DNA of 64,000 nucleotides, taken from the NCBI GenBank assembly GCA_965207565.1, contig CBDBMQ010000009.1, forward strand, positions 496,001-560,000. Direction: 5' to 3'. The stretch is from Bin80 sp965207565. Lineage in GTDB: Bacteria; Bacteroidota; Rhodothermia; Rhodothermales; Bin80. The notes under the pieces are model-generated. The model was not told the origin of the DNA and ran no database searches. It saw only the letters and a program-made list of their open reading frames with translations. Below, piece by piece: positions 51,560-62,800 of this stretch (position 1 is the stretch's first letter; every line of letters begins with the position of its first letter). A program made the translations under genes and the position numbers.

Positions 51560-53674
51560 CTAAATTTCTTGCCGTTGAATCACTTCTCTGACTAGTTCGC
51601 TTTGCCTCCCAAAGCTGGAAATAAACAATGATTTACGCGCTCTGGTGCATGCGACATACAGGAGTGATCGTGTTTTTCGGTAAATCTCTTGTCTCTCCAT
51701 CTCATCCTCAGCATTTCTGAGCGCATGTGAAAAGGGGAGCAGGTTTTTATTTGTACTTGCTACAATGATATGATCATACTCCAGCCCCTTTACTCGGTGC
51801 ATCGTAGCAAGGCGAACGCCAGGGATGGATGGATTGTCATTGTTCTTTTTGAGTTGATGGACCTGAATGCCCGTTGCCATGAGTGCTCCTTCGTAGCGGT
51901 TTATGGCATCAAGAGATGGGGCAACTAGGCATATGCGGTGAAGGTGTCTATGATTATTCTCCAAGTTATTTATGTGGTCAATAATGCATTCTAATTCCTG
52001 CCGTTTTGTATTGCAATGTTGTATGGTAGGTGGTTTGTCGCCCTGAATCAGAGACGTATATCCTTTGATGGTATCTTGGCGGCCATTCAGATCATCGTAG
52101 GGGATTCCTTGCAGGAATCTGATAGCCCAGTTGCGTACACGTTCCGGTGTACGATAATTGATTCGCAATCTTCGGCTTCGACCACGGATGTTGATGTTGC
52201 AGCGAGACAAAACCACTTTTCTCCCATAAATTCGTTGGTGGGCGTCCCCAGCTAGTAACAGGTCGTTGGGCCCTTCGGGTACGATTGCTCGTATCATTCG
52301 GAGGGCTGCTGCACTCATATCCTGTGCTTCATCCACAATCACACTTCGATAGCCCGGAGGTGAAATGCGGAATTTCTTGGCAAGTTGATATTTCACGTCA
52401 GAGGGTTCCCCGATATTATGGCGTTTTAATTCGCCTCGATAGGCTTCAAATACATTCCAGAGTTGGCGGCGATTTGCTCTCGTTAACCGTTTTCTGCGTC
52501 CCCGACGTGAGATGCGGAGGTATTGATTCAGTAATTGTAGTCCCTCTGCAGCGACCACTGCATCAAATTCATCCCGAATAAAATGCTCGGAAAACGGGAG
52601 GTCATCCTGTTTGTCAATCGCCATCTTCCATGCTTCTTTATCCAACTCTTGTTTAGATCTGAAATAGGTCATTCGATTGGGGATGTCCAATTTACCTGCC
52701 TGTTCCACGACCCAGGAATCAACATTATCGATATCGATTCGCTCAAAGACATCTGGAGTGCACATCCGCTTCAGGTTGGCAGAAATATCTGCAGCCAGAT
52801 TACTATTGAAAACCAGAAATAAAATTCGGTCCTCTTTTTCTGTGAAGACCGTGCTTGCGAGGTAATGCGCACGGTGCATGGCGACCACGGTTTTTCCGGT
52901 CCCGGCACCGCCAAGTACCCGGATCGGACCATTGGCTTGCATTTTTACAATACGATCCTGTGAGGGGTGTAGATAGATGCGCCACTCGGATAGTGGTGCA
53001 TCTATCATTTTTTGGAGATCTTCGTCGGTGATTGAGACGAATTGGCGCTTATTTTCGGGATGATCAAGCTCATTGTTAGTATCATATTCACTTGCAAGGC
53101 GAGTGATTTCTCGCTCAAGTTTCTCGTAAGGAACGCCGAATGCCAGATCACTGAGAACCACCCAGACATCATCTGGCAGAATATGATCATATTGGTCCAG
53201 GTCATTTCTGGTATGGAAGCTTCGTATCAGATCCAATTGTTCTTTTGGGACACCGAGGCGCAAAAGTTGACGGTCACGATACCTGGAAAAAAGTCCACGT
53301 TTCGTCGGATCTTTGGTCGGTTGAATTTCCGAGGATTCAGAAATCAGAATGGTCTGATACACGCCCGTATGTTCATTCTTTTCAAAGCGGTGTGTTTGTG
53401 CCCAAGCGTAGGCAGCGTCATGTACATCTACATGTAGGCAGGTGATTGTATTATTGGTTTTTTCTTGATGAGCTATGATTCGGTATTTCTGATCTAGCCG
53501 AAGGGATCGCATCTTGTCGCTATTGCTCAGCTGTATTTTCTCAAAATTGAATCCACTGGAACGCGGGTTGACGGGGTACTGTTGGAGAAACCGGATTACT
53601 TTAGATTTCTGTGCAATTGGAAGTCGGTCAACTGCCGCCCAGAACGGATTTGTTTGCACCAGATTGATCTGCAT
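51560..53674 (-). CDS. UvrD/Rep-type helicase with RelE-like N-terminal domain
   Basis: A 704-aa superfamily-1 helicase. Residues 1-100 look like a RelE/ParE toxin fold (DKMRSLRLDQKYRIIAHQE, HVDVHDAAYAWAQTHRFE). The helicase follows: Walker A VLGGAGTGKTVVAMHRAH (near 261), DEAQD (near 450), LLLAGDAHQRIYG, RRLRINYRTPERVRNWA, LATMHRVKGLEYDHIIVAS and LLYVACTRARKSL. All motifs intact. The start ATG 53674 shares one base with the stop of the upstream DEAD-helicase gene (TAATG), so translation is coupled. Probably the DNA-unwinding partner of the methylase/helicase module. The toxin-like domain may bind nucleic acid or control the helicase. Confidence 0.85.
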   Translation of the reverse strand: MQINLVQTNPFWAAVDRLPIAQKSKVIRFLQQYPVNPRSSGFNFEKIQLSNSDKMRSLRLDQKYRIIAHQEKTNNTITCLHVDVHDAAYAWAQTHRFEKNEHTGVYQTILISESSEIQPTKDPTKRGLFSRYRDRQLLRLGVPKEQLDLIRSFHTRNDLDQYDHILPDDVWVVLSDLAFGVPYEKLEREITRLASEYDTNNELDHPENKRQFVSITDEDLQKMIDAPLSEWRIYLHPSQDRIVKMQANGPIRVLGGAGTGKTVVAMHRAHYLASTVFTEKEDRILFLVFNSNLAADISANLKRMCTPDVFERIDIDNVDSWVVEQAGKLDIPNRMTYFRSKQELDKEAWKMAIDKQDDLPFSEHFIRDEFDAVVAAEGLQLLNQYLRISRRGRRKRLTRANRRQLWNVFEAYRGELKRHNIGEPSDVKYQLAKKFRISPPGYRSVIVDEAQDMSAAALRMIRAIVPEGPNDLLLAGDAHQRIYGRKVVLSRCNINIRGRSRRLRINYRTPERVRNWAIRFLQGIPYDDLNGRQDTIKGYTSLIQGDKPPTIQHCNTKRQELECIIDHINNLENNHRHLHRICLVAPSLDAINRYEGALMATGIQVHQLKKNNDNPSIPGVRLATMHRVKGLEYDHIIVASTNKNLLPFSHALRNAEDEMERQEIYRKTRSLLYVACTRARKSLFISSFGRQSELVREVIQRQEI

Positions 53675-56600
53675 TAATTCAACAATTCAAGAATTTTCGG
53701 CACATCGCTCCCATCCAGTGTATCCAAGTGCAGGCACTGCCAGTCTTCTTCTCTGCAGTTAGTGCGATCCTCCCAGCACTCGTCATAGAGGAGAGCGACT
53801 TTTTGATCGGGCCATGCAATTTCTGCAGTGGTCAGAATCTCATTCTTGGAAGTTGTAATTTCGAAGCCTATTTCGGGTACGGGGGCATTTAGGTCAGACA
53901 GACTTCCGAGTAATTGATGGTAAGGCTCTCCAGAAGAATCGTCCAAAACAGAGATCCACTCATTGGTCAGTGAGGGGAGGGAAAGGCCAGTGTTCAAGCC
54001 CTCATAGTGCTCGGGATCTTCAAGTCCAGACGCACAGAAAAATCCAGTCTGTGGGTGGAGAAACTGGAACAGATTCATTGCACGAAGAAACTCATTCCAT
54101 ATTGGCTTGAATGATGGCTTAGATCGAACACTGTCATCAAGGTAGACAAAAACGCGTAGCATCCCCGGGTCCATCGTTCTGCTACTTGCGAGATTAGCGG
54201 CTACGCAGCCTTCATGAAGTTCATCTTCAGTCTGTATCCAGAAGGCCCCGTTTTGGGAATCTGGCCTTGAGAACCAGTCCTCCATGAACCAGTCGGGTGC
54301 ATGTTTACTCAGATCTTTGGTTGAGTCGGATTCCCGTACATTGATCACCCCATGGCAGTAGGCCAGTGCTTGCCATTTTTTCGGATGAGGATCAGTCAGG
54401 TACGCTTTCAGAAGCTCGAAATTCCCCGAGGATCGGACGCTTGGTTGCACATTAAAATCATTCAACTGAGACTCAAGTTTTCTGGTAAAATTGTCGAAAT
54501 GCTTATAAAACTTGCGGCGGGGATCAAGTGGGAAGAAGTCGTCATCTCTTCTGGTATGCGTCTGATGCAAGTCATCCCATGTGAGGGACCACACATAGTA
54601 TCTCCCAGATCTCAGGATTGCCATGCGCTTCAGCGTATCCTCGGCTAATTTGTCCCGATGGTAGGTAAAACCGTCCATGAAAACAGCAACAGGAAGACCA
54701 TCGGCTCCCTTTTCCGGTATGAGCAAAAAATCGGGTCTGGATGGTATTTGCACTCCGTGTTGATGATCAAGGAGAACCTGGCATTCGATGGTCCATGTTT
54801 GCTCTCCAACGGTAAGCTTGTAGAATTTTTCCTTGTCCAGATCGTGGGTGGTCAGGCTTGCCTTCTTCCAGTTCGCAAGGTTTTGGAGAAAGGATTCCTC
54901 GAGTTTTTTATCAACGAGCGGATGGATATCAATCTCCTCAACGCCTTTGATTTTTTCCAGATCCGCTCCCTGGTCTACAATGATCTCTAGGATGATGACT
55001 GCTGCTTCCCGGCTAATATTCCCTCTGGTAAAGGAGTTCCGGTATGCAAAAAGGCACCGATAACAACCATCCTTGGAAGGATCTTCCTGACAGCGACAGT
55101 CTTTTAATTTCTCTAATGCGGGGTTCAGGACCTTCTCAATAATCGTTTGATCACTGAGTAGATCCTGTAGATGCCCAGTGCCACCAGGCACGGTGTCATA
55201 GAGATAAATAAAAGTACGTCGAATCTCCTCATTCGGTACCGGTCCATCTTGGACGATAGTCTGAAGGTGGTCAACTTGTCCACCAAAAAATATCTTGAGT
55301 CCCATTAATAGAGCTGCACAAAATGATTCGGCATAGACCTTGTCAAAATGCTCTTCGGCAATAGGTAAAAGGAGGCGGATGGCTTCAGATTCGAAGTCGT
55401 GAAATAAGGACACGCTTATCCGCGGGTCTTGCTCCTTGCCCCGATACCTGCAGTAGTATTCGTGGTCCGAATGTTGCTTTGGTAGTTTAGCTTTGCCACA
55501 CTCCGTACATATATTGAAGTAGCCAGTGGATATTTCTTTTCCAGCGATGATGACCGGGGGTACATCGGAGGCTGTGAAGCCATGGTTGATTAATGTGAAT
55601 TGACATTTTTCAATAAATTCAAACCCAAACGGAACCTCAGATCGCTTTGACTGATAGGCCGTTTTTGTATCTCGACGGTTGAAGTTTACATGAATGGGTT
55701 GTACGAAATGTTTATGCTGGCGCTCATCATTACTGTCATCAATGCGGCTTTCACGTTCGAATGAAGTAGCTCTGGCCTCGGTTAGGCGGAGTAGCTTCAA
55801 AACCTGTCCTTGATCTCCCCATGAAGCACTGTCGCATTTAGGGCAAATGTTTGCGGGCTGATCTGGGTCCACCTCATGCCACGAGCAGTCACGGCAGAAG
55901 CGCCATATCTGCACATCATCTTTATTAAATCGTACTCCGTCGATTCGGACCTTTTTCTCATTTGCATAGAAATAATTTCCAGGTGCAAATTCGCGAATGG
56001 CCCGATCACCTGGGCGACCAAATGAATTCGGTTGAGGCTTATCGTCTCCACTTTTCTTACTTCGCAAGATTATTGATTGTAATGTGGCATTGCTTTGAGG
56101 GAAGGCATAGTTGGGAAGAATTCCTTCATCCGAGAGAAAATTGAATACATCAACCTCGCCAATCTGGAATCGTAAGGATCTGAGGGCACGACGATGATGA
56201 ACAAGCTTGTTGCGCTCATCTTCGTAATTTTCGTCTTGTGGCGCCTTGTCAAGCTCTTCAATCCGCCGGTCTAGTCGTTGAATGCGATTGTTGAGATCTT
56301 TTCGGGTGTCATATTTCTCTTGGAGTGCATCGACGACCATCTTTCGAAGCTGAGGATGTGAAGTGGTCTCAGGGCTGAAGAAATGAGTTGCAGATTTAAG
56401 AATTTCTGGATTTTTCAGATCTCTGAACAGTTCATAAAAGCCCTTTGTCAGTGTTTCCGCGTGGGCTTCCGTAAAGTGCAGCCAATTCCAGGGGAAAAGT
56501 TCATTTGTGTGGTTTTTGAGTGCACCGAGTACCGATCGCAGTTTTTTTGGAACGATAGCTTTTTTGGTATGGGCAACCCACATATCCATACTGTAGGCTG

Positions 56601-59600
56601 CCATTTGGCGTCGAAGCACGCCAAGTGCTTTTAAAAATACCCCAGGCACTTGCACCTCACCCCCGATCATTTGATCAGGTTCTGCAAAGAAATAGAGGTC
56701 ATGAGCCTTATTGGCAGCCATGGAAAAGCCGAATGAATTTCCATTTTGTCGTCCGGCCCGTCCGATCCGCTGGACATAATTGGCCTGCGATGGGGGAACA
56801 CTGCACAGAAATACTGTGGATAGATCTCCGATATCAATCCCAAGTTCAAGGGTGGGAGTGCAGGAGACAATATTCGGATCCCAAGGGTGTTGATCTTCTC
56901 GCATAAAGTTTTTTTCAACCTCCTCCCGTTGCTCGCCAGTTAGTAGGGCCGTATGCTCTTTGGGAACGAATCGGCAGACATCACCAGATCCGTAGAGTGC
57001 TCTGTAGTAGTCTATTTTTCGATCGGGTTGCACTTGGAGTTCTCCGTCGCATTTATACTTCAAACAGGGCATGCCCTGCCATATGTCCTCATCCCGTTGG
57101 GGGACACTGACCTCATAGGAGCATTTTGCACAGGAATAGAGGCGTACTTTGGTGGTGATCTTGAGCGCATTCGGTTCAATGCCCCAAACCGAATGCTTCG
57201 GTGTGGGATTGCACTTCAGGAGGTCGGACGGGGCGCTCATAACGATTTCCCTTAAAGCAGCATCAAATCCAGAGGGAGTAAGATTACCAGCCAGTAAGCA
57301 TAGATGGGCCCATTTCTGAACCCAAGAGCTGGACTTGGATCCGGTCAGGGGGAGAAAGTTTTTTGCCGATCCAGAGGACAAGAATTGGGGATGCGGTCCC
57401 TGGGATTTGTAAGGGGGCATCCAGTGGATGTGCCGGTCACTGATGCTGTATTTATCTCTTCCGAGACTTCCGATATATTTGGTGAGTTTAGGATGCATCA
57501 TTCCACCGCTGGTCCGAAGGCGGTAGATGAGTCCTGTCATGAACTGCTTTAACTGGTGCTCTGATGTATTTTCCAGTCCAGCATACTTTGCCTGAAGTTC
57601 TGGTAGAGCTCGGGTCATCCATTCATTCAATAAAGCTGGATCAATGAACACTGCAGCAGACAGTGTCTTTTCCAGGGTACGTCCTCGCCGGGCACGCAGT
57701 CCAAGGTTTTCATAGACCTCCCACTGGAGACGCTGTGCAACCATAGAGGGCAGTTTTGAATCCTCTGGAAGGCTTCCAGATTTGACCAGTTTCTTATAGT
57801 CAGTTTGCCAGATCATATTGGGGGCGATAAACGTGCCCACAAAATTTGAGTCTCCCAGCTGACTCCGCTGAGAGCGTACGAGTCCGCTTGCGATTGATTG
57901 AATACTCTGATCTTCGTCCAGGCTTCTTACATATTGCAGGAGTGCTGTTCGAATACTGAAGGTGTAGGTCCGTGTTTCAAAGTAGCCTGCACGGTGGGCA
58001 GCATCCTGTACAGAGTCGGAGAAGGCCAGCACCTTCTTGTCGGTATTGTAACGGGACGAAAACACTTTTCCAAGTGCCGCAGACAATAAGCTTGCTCCTT
58101 GTGCACCAAATATGGCGGGTTGGTTTAACTCCCCGCAATGTGGACATTCAGGCTTTCCGTTACTACCGATTTTTAGCGTTGGAATATGGACTGTAATGAG
58201 ATTTTCATTTTCTGGACATACATTACATTCGTGAGACCGAGAGCTATGAATCCGGAGACATTTGGTGCAGAGTTGCCAGATCTCGGTTAATCCTGAGTCG
58301 GAGTCTGGATAAACAATCTTTAATTTATAATCGCCCTTCGGGCCAAAGAATGTCCTATAGATCTGGTCAAGATCCGAGATTAACGGTTCAGTTGCTGTTT
58401 CATAGGCGGTGACCCATCCAGCAGTTCCGCATTTAATACAGGAAGCCAATGGGAGGTATTGGAGGGATTGCTCTCTCGCAAGATCTGCGTCCCAGGCCAT
58501 TTTAGGATTCTGTTCGACAGAAACGACCATTCGTTTCAGTTCCCGCATCCACAGCTGGATTCGCACATCCAACAGGGGCTTTGTCTTTGCTGTGCCCTGA
58601 TCCTTTGGGTCGCACGCGTAGCTGACCAGGGATAGGAGGCTCTCCAAGAGATAGAGAGAGTATTCCTTGTTTTCGTCTTCCGATTCCAATAAGCGAGCAA
58701 ATTCCTCAGCCACATGCGTGGTGGGAAGAGTTTTTTGGCGAATGATCTGGACGAGATTCTTGAAGGCCACATGCTCGTGGAGCTTGTGGCCGAGTGCTTC
58801 CCGCCATGCGTCGGTTTTTATTTCGTCGCTCGCAACGTCCGAGCCGAACCAAGCCTTGTGCTGGGCTCCAATATAGTCCTCAATGGATTCAAATTGATCC
58901 GAAGAAGACAAAGTCTCTGGAAAAGTGAAGCGCTTACTCAGTGAGTCCATGAGAAACTCACCTAGATCCCGCCGCTCTTCGGTAATAATGGCCTCGTGGT
59001 CAAACTCGGCGTCAAAGATTTGCTTAATATAGTTACGCAATTCAGGACCCTTATCGCCCCCAAGCGTTGCGGAGGTTCCAATCGGACACAGATTCGTTGC
59101 CCGAAGGCGGGCTTTTAGTCTTCGCAGCAGGCAGGCCAGATCGGTTCCCTGTGCACCATCAAAGGTATGGACTTCATCCACGACCACGAAGCGCAAGGTG
59201 TCGGGCCGGTTTTTCTCCCAGAGCGTTTTATCTCCTGGCCGAACCAACAGGTAATCCAGCATCTTGTAGTTTGTCAATAGCAGATCAGGGGGTGACTCAC
59301 GCATTTTATAGCGATCAGTGATGATACTGGACTCACTCATCCGCTTGGATGGGATCGTATCCAGGCCGCCGATATAGAGCCCGGCGGTAATTTTCCCCTG
59401 CAGGCTTGAATTATTATGAATGATTTCGGCAACGCGCTTTGATTGATCTGTCGCAAGCGCGTTCATCGGGTAAATCAGGATCGCCTTGATGCCCGGTTGC
59501 CCGGCTACTTGCCGGCAGTAATCCAAGATCGGAAGTAGGAATGCCTCGGTCTTTCCCGAGCCGGTGCCGGTCGCCACGATGGTGGGTTTTGGCGGGTCTG

Positions 59601-59856
59601 CGGTCAGGCGTTCAAATGCACGCTCCTGGTGCAGATAGGGGGTGTAGCGCAGAGGGATTTCCGGGAAGGGTTGTTCTTTCTTCTTGCTTTTGATAAATGG
59701 AAGTAGGAGTGACAGGTACGTTCCTTTGAAAGCTTCTCCCTGCTCAATAAACTCATCCAGTGCCTGTGCAAGAGACGGCGTAGAAATCCTGTAGCTTGTC
59801 CTCAGGTAATCTTCAATCATTTCGCGGACTTCTCGTCCTACAATCCCAGGAATCAT
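53674..59856 (-). CDS. Large DEAD-box helicase with Zn fingers, DUF1998 and nuclease-like tail
   Basis: A 2060-aa protein. Order: helicase N-lobe with ATGTGSGKTEAFLLP (near 92), DEVH box (VVVDEVHTFDG, near 225), GTSATLGG; a Cys cluster (CIKCGTAGW near 475; CTKCLRIHS...CNVCPENE near 530; CPHCGE); helicase C-lobe (TPTLELGIDIG near 1007, YVQRIGRAGRQNG near 1030); more Zn knuckles (CRDC...CPKCD near 1320; CTECGKAK); DUF1998/MZB (DTVPGGTGHLQDLL, then CRCQ...GCYRCLFAYRN near 1600). The tail carries a Vsr/PD-(D/E)XK-like pattern (LEESFLQNL near 1652, RPDFLLIP near 1707, VFMDGFTYH near 1727). The architecture recalls DrmA-DrmB or DruE. Start ATG 59856 overlaps the methylase stop (ATGA). Confidence 0.85.
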   Translation of the reverse strand: MIPGIVGREVREMIEDYLRTSYRISTPSLAQALDEFIEQGEAFKGTYLSLLLPFIKSKKKEQPFPEIPLRYTPYLHQERAFERLTADPPKPTIVATGTGSGKTEAFLLPILDYCRQVAGQPGIKAILIYPMNALATDQSKRVAEIIHNNSSLQGKITAGLYIGGLDTIPSKRMSESSIITDRYKMRESPPDLLLTNYKMLDYLLVRPGDKTLWEKNRPDTLRFVVVDEVHTFDGAQGTDLACLLRRLKARLRATNLCPIGTSATLGGDKGPELRNYIKQIFDAEFDHEAIITEERRDLGEFLMDSLSKRFTFPETLSSSDQFESIEDYIGAQHKAWFGSDVASDEIKTDAWREALGHKLHEHVAFKNLVQIIRQKTLPTTHVAEEFARLLESEDENKEYSLYLLESLLSLVSYACDPKDQGTAKTKPLLDVRIQLWMRELKRMVVSVEQNPKMAWDADLAREQSLQYLPLASCIKCGTAGWVTAYETATEPLISDLDQIYRTFFGPKGDYKLKIVYPDSDSGLTEIWQLCTKCLRIHSSRSHECNVCPENENLITVHIPTLKIGSNGKPECPHCGELNQPAIFGAQGASLLSAALGKVFSSRYNTDKKVLAFSDSVQDAAHRAGYFETRTYTFSIRTALLQYVRSLDEDQSIQSIASGLVRSQRSQLGDSNFVGTFIAPNMIWQTDYKKLVKSGSLPEDSKLPSMVAQRLQWEVYENLGLRARRGRTLEKTLSAAVFIDPALLNEWMTRALPELQAKYAGLENTSEHQLKQFMTGLIYRLRTSGGMMHPKLTKYIGSLGRDKYSISDRHIHWMPPYKSQGPHPQFLSSGSAKNFLPLTGSKSSSWVQKWAHLCLLAGNLTPSGFDAALREIVMSAPSDLLKCNPTPKHSVWGIEPNALKITTKVRLYSCAKCSYEVSVPQRDEDIWQGMPCLKYKCDGELQVQPDRKIDYYRALYGSGDVCRFVPKEHTALLTGEQREEVEKNFMREDQHPWDPNIVSCTPTLELGIDIGDLSTVFLCSVPPSQANYVQRIGRAGRQNGNSFGFSMAANKAHDLYFFAEPDQMIGGEVQVPGVFLKALGVLRRQMAAYSMDMWVAHTKKAIVPKKLRSVLGALKNHTNELFPWNWLHFTEAHAETLTKGFYELFRDLKNPEILKSATHFFSPETTSHPQLRKMVVDALQEKYDTRKDLNNRIQRLDRRIEELDKAPQDENYEDERNKLVHHRRALRSLRFQIGEVDVFNFLSDEGILPNYAFPQSNATLQSIILRSKKSGDDKPQPNSFGRPGDRAIREFAPGNYFYANEKKVRIDGVRFNKDDVQIWRFCRDCSWHEVDPDQPANICPKCDSASWGDQGQVLKLLRLTEARATSFERESRIDDSNDERQHKHFVQPIHVNFNRRDTKTAYQSKRSEVPFGFEFIEKCQFTLINHGFTASDVPPVIIAGKEISTGYFNICTECGKAKLPKQHSDHEYYCRYRGKEQDPRISVSLFHDFESEAIRLLLPIAEEHFDKVYAESFCAALLMGLKIFFGGQVDHLQTIVQDGPVPNEEIRRTFIYLYDTVPGGTGHLQDLLSDQTIIEKVLNPALEKLKDCRCQEDPSKDGCYRCLFAYRNSFTRGNISREAAVIILEIIVDQGADLEKIKGVEEIDIHPLVDKKLEESFLQNLANWKKASLTTHDLDKEKFYKLTVGEQTWTIECQVLLDHQHGVQIPSRPDFLLIPEKGADGLPVAVFMDGFTYHRDKLAEDTLKRMAILRSGRYYVWSLTWDDLHQTHTRRDDDFFPLDPRRKFYKHFDNFTRKLESQLNDFNVQPSVRSSGNFELLKAYLTDPHPKKWQALAYCHGVINVRESDSTKDLSKHAPDWFMEDWFSRPDSQNGAFWIQTEDELHEGCVAANLASSRTMDPGMLRVFVYLDDSVRSKPSFKPIWNEFLRAMNLFQFLHPQTGFFCASGLEDPEHYEGLNTGLSLPSLTNEWISVLDDSSGEPYHQLLGSLSDLNAPVPEIGFEITTSKNEILTTAEIAWPDQKVALLYDECWEDRTNCREEDWQCLHLDTLDGSDVPKILELLN

Positions 59857-62800
59857 AGATCTCCTTTTGCTTTGGCCTCTTCAAAAAATTCCCATGCCTG
59901 CCGGTAGTCCTCCTCACGATCACATTTATCAAAGGGGGCATGGAATTCAACGGTTCGTTCCTGCGGATCGCCGGGCATCGTGTCATCCAGGAACGTGTGG
60001 GTCACAATGCCTTCTTCAAGGTTTTTGATATCTTTCCATCCGAGTGCGACGTTGGTTTCGGAGCGCGCGCGGGATTGAATTCCGAAGGTTGCCTTTTTTG
60101 GGGTTCGGGTTCTGGGGACTGGACTTTGTCCCGTTTTTTTGGAGAATACGATACGGCCTTTGGTGTCATACCAAGTATCATTCTCGTTAGATCGTAGGAT
60201 GGGAAACTGGATGCGATAGATGGTCAGGAGGTCATCCAGTGTGAGTCCGAGTGCCTGGGCGTGAAGGACATCGATTTCGAGGAGGGCTTGGCGGCGGGCG
60301 TAATCAGTGCGGAGGGGACTGTGCCATGACCAAGATTGCTGGAGACGATCAAACCAGTGTGGATCCAGTCGCTGGTCAAGCTTTGACCAGTTGAATGGAG
60401 TATGGCTCTTGTCGTTATCTGGTGATTCGGATCCAGAAGCATGCTCGTTCCAGAGTTTTTGGTAGTCGGAGGTCAGACATGAGAGTCCAAGTGCGCGAGT
60501 GATAGCTGCATGAGGCGTGGGTTCGATTAGGAAAGTCGCAATAGATTCTGAACCGAGAAATCCTTTTCCGCTGATTTTAACCATCATATCAGTCACTAAA
60601 GAAAGTAGGGTTACGAATATGTGGAGCAGATCTGTGGAGCTTCGAGCTCCCACCGTCACCAGCGTGTTTACACACGCTGGTGACGGTGGGAGCAAAGCCG
60701 GAATCAGGGTGCGCTCCCCACCTATGTTCAACATTCCCCGCATGATCACCCGGAATTCATCGGTCATGAGTGTATCCCATGGGGTTCGGGGGGTGCGGCG
60801 GGTATATTCGTGCTCGCTACAGGCTCGAATGTAGTTTGTGCGCGGACGATAGGACTCCGGTAGAGCGGTCAAATCCAGCCGAGTATAGTCACTGTTGATT
60901 TTAGCTCCTATGTTAGGCGTCTGATAAAGTGGGTTACCCACAAAGATGTGTGGCCCAGATAAAATCCATTCAGTTGGATCTTTTGCAAAGCGTGTCTCTC
61001 GCCGGATTGTGCCATCTTTTTGTGCACCGCTTTCATGCCACATTCCAGTTATCTTATAGTCCAAGTCCCGCATCCGCTGGGGCGTCTGAGCCAATTTGCG
61101 CAGAATAGTGAGCAGCCTGCGGGTATGAATCAGGGGAAGACGCGCTTCTTGGGGTGGAGTCCCTGGCTCATCATAGAGGTCTGCATATGTCTGAAGATCC
61201 GCCTCCGTAGTTGGGATCACTCGATGTTGATGCTCTAACAGTTCCCATTGATTGTCCAATGTCTTAATGCCGGGTACCGGCCCATGTCCGTCATGCTCTA
61301 GTGATTTTTTTGCCGTGAGCGGGGAATACAGGTTTGCCATAGAGTTGAACCTAATATTCTTTTTCGGCTGCCCATAAACATTAATACTGAACTTAGCGTT
61401 GTGACCCACCTCCTCAAACAAGTGCCGTTCATTTGCAAATTGGAGACGCCATCGGAGTCGAGGATAGAGCTCTGCTCGCAGGCTCTGCCCTTTCCCATCA
61501 TCATACACCGAGTCTAGATGTAGGAGACCCACTGCGCCCGCTTGATCTGGTCCGTGCATTTGGTTTCGACTGATCGCCCACGATGTACATATGAACGGCT
61601 TATACAGATTTGTCTGCATTCCCTTCAGAAGTGAATAGTTCTGGGTAGAATTCAAAAACGCCAATTGCCCACTGACAGCTTCGTAGGCCTGGATATAATG
61701 TTCTCTATGTCCAGATATACTCAGCCATGGATTCCGTAATTCCTTAGTCTGTGCCGCGCTAAGTTTCTTGGTCACAAAGCGTGGTTCCTTGTCCCCAATC
61801 ACATGTTTTTCCACCCAGTCTGGTTTGCGCCATGGCGGATTTCCAAGCACCACATCAAAGCCTCCTCTATCTTTGAACAGGTCCGCAAACTCAAGCTGCC
61901 AATGGTGAAACTTATAGTGCTTAGCAAGATTTTGGACCACCTGAAGTCTCGGTCGGCTCTGGACCAAGTATCCCAAGTCCACAAATCCCAGTGAATCGCG
62001 CGCTGCATCATCCACATAGAGGTCATGCCGAGATGCCGCATGTTTTCCTGCAAGTAGATCCGCTAGATCACTGAAGTATTCTCCACGGATTGGCAGAAGA
62101 TCTGCTGCATCCACAGGCCAGTACCAAAAAGCGCACCAGTAGTCCATGACGAACTTCAGCCGCTGATAGGCACTGGCATTGTCATCTTTTGGATTCAGAA
62201 TTTCTTCATGGCGCCGTTCTTTATCTCGCGTAGAAGAGCGGACCGTTGAATTCTCCAGGCCGTTATGTCCAGTATTGGGGTAAACAGGGAATGGATCGGT
62301 CGTGACTGCTTCCAGCCGGATTAAATCTCTTATATGGTCATCCCAGAGTCTGTCAATTGCTGACGAGAATTCAACGAGTGTTTGAGTCTCTTCCACGGAA
62401 AATTTTGAGGTAAATTTCTTCCGCCAAGCTGCTATCTGCTTCAGTTCTATGGTTGCCAACTGCCGTACCACCTTGTTCTTGTACTGAGCCATCCCTGCAT
62501 CGCCCACAAGAAAATGATAGATTGTCTCAATAGGGCGACGCTCGGAAAGTGGTATATTTTTTGGAACTTCTTGCCACCATTTTCCTTGCGTGAGTTGGCT
62601 TTTTGCATAGACGCGGTGCCAAGCACCGACCAATGAGTTGCCGCACTTGAGCTGATTGCCAAACCAGGGTACAAATCCTCCCGGAATCAGTGTATTGAGC
62701 CAGATTGAAATCTTTCCCAACTCCACAGCCACCGGGTTCAGATCCACTCCATACACATTATTGTCAGCCAGATACATCTTCACACGTTGCAACTCTTTTT

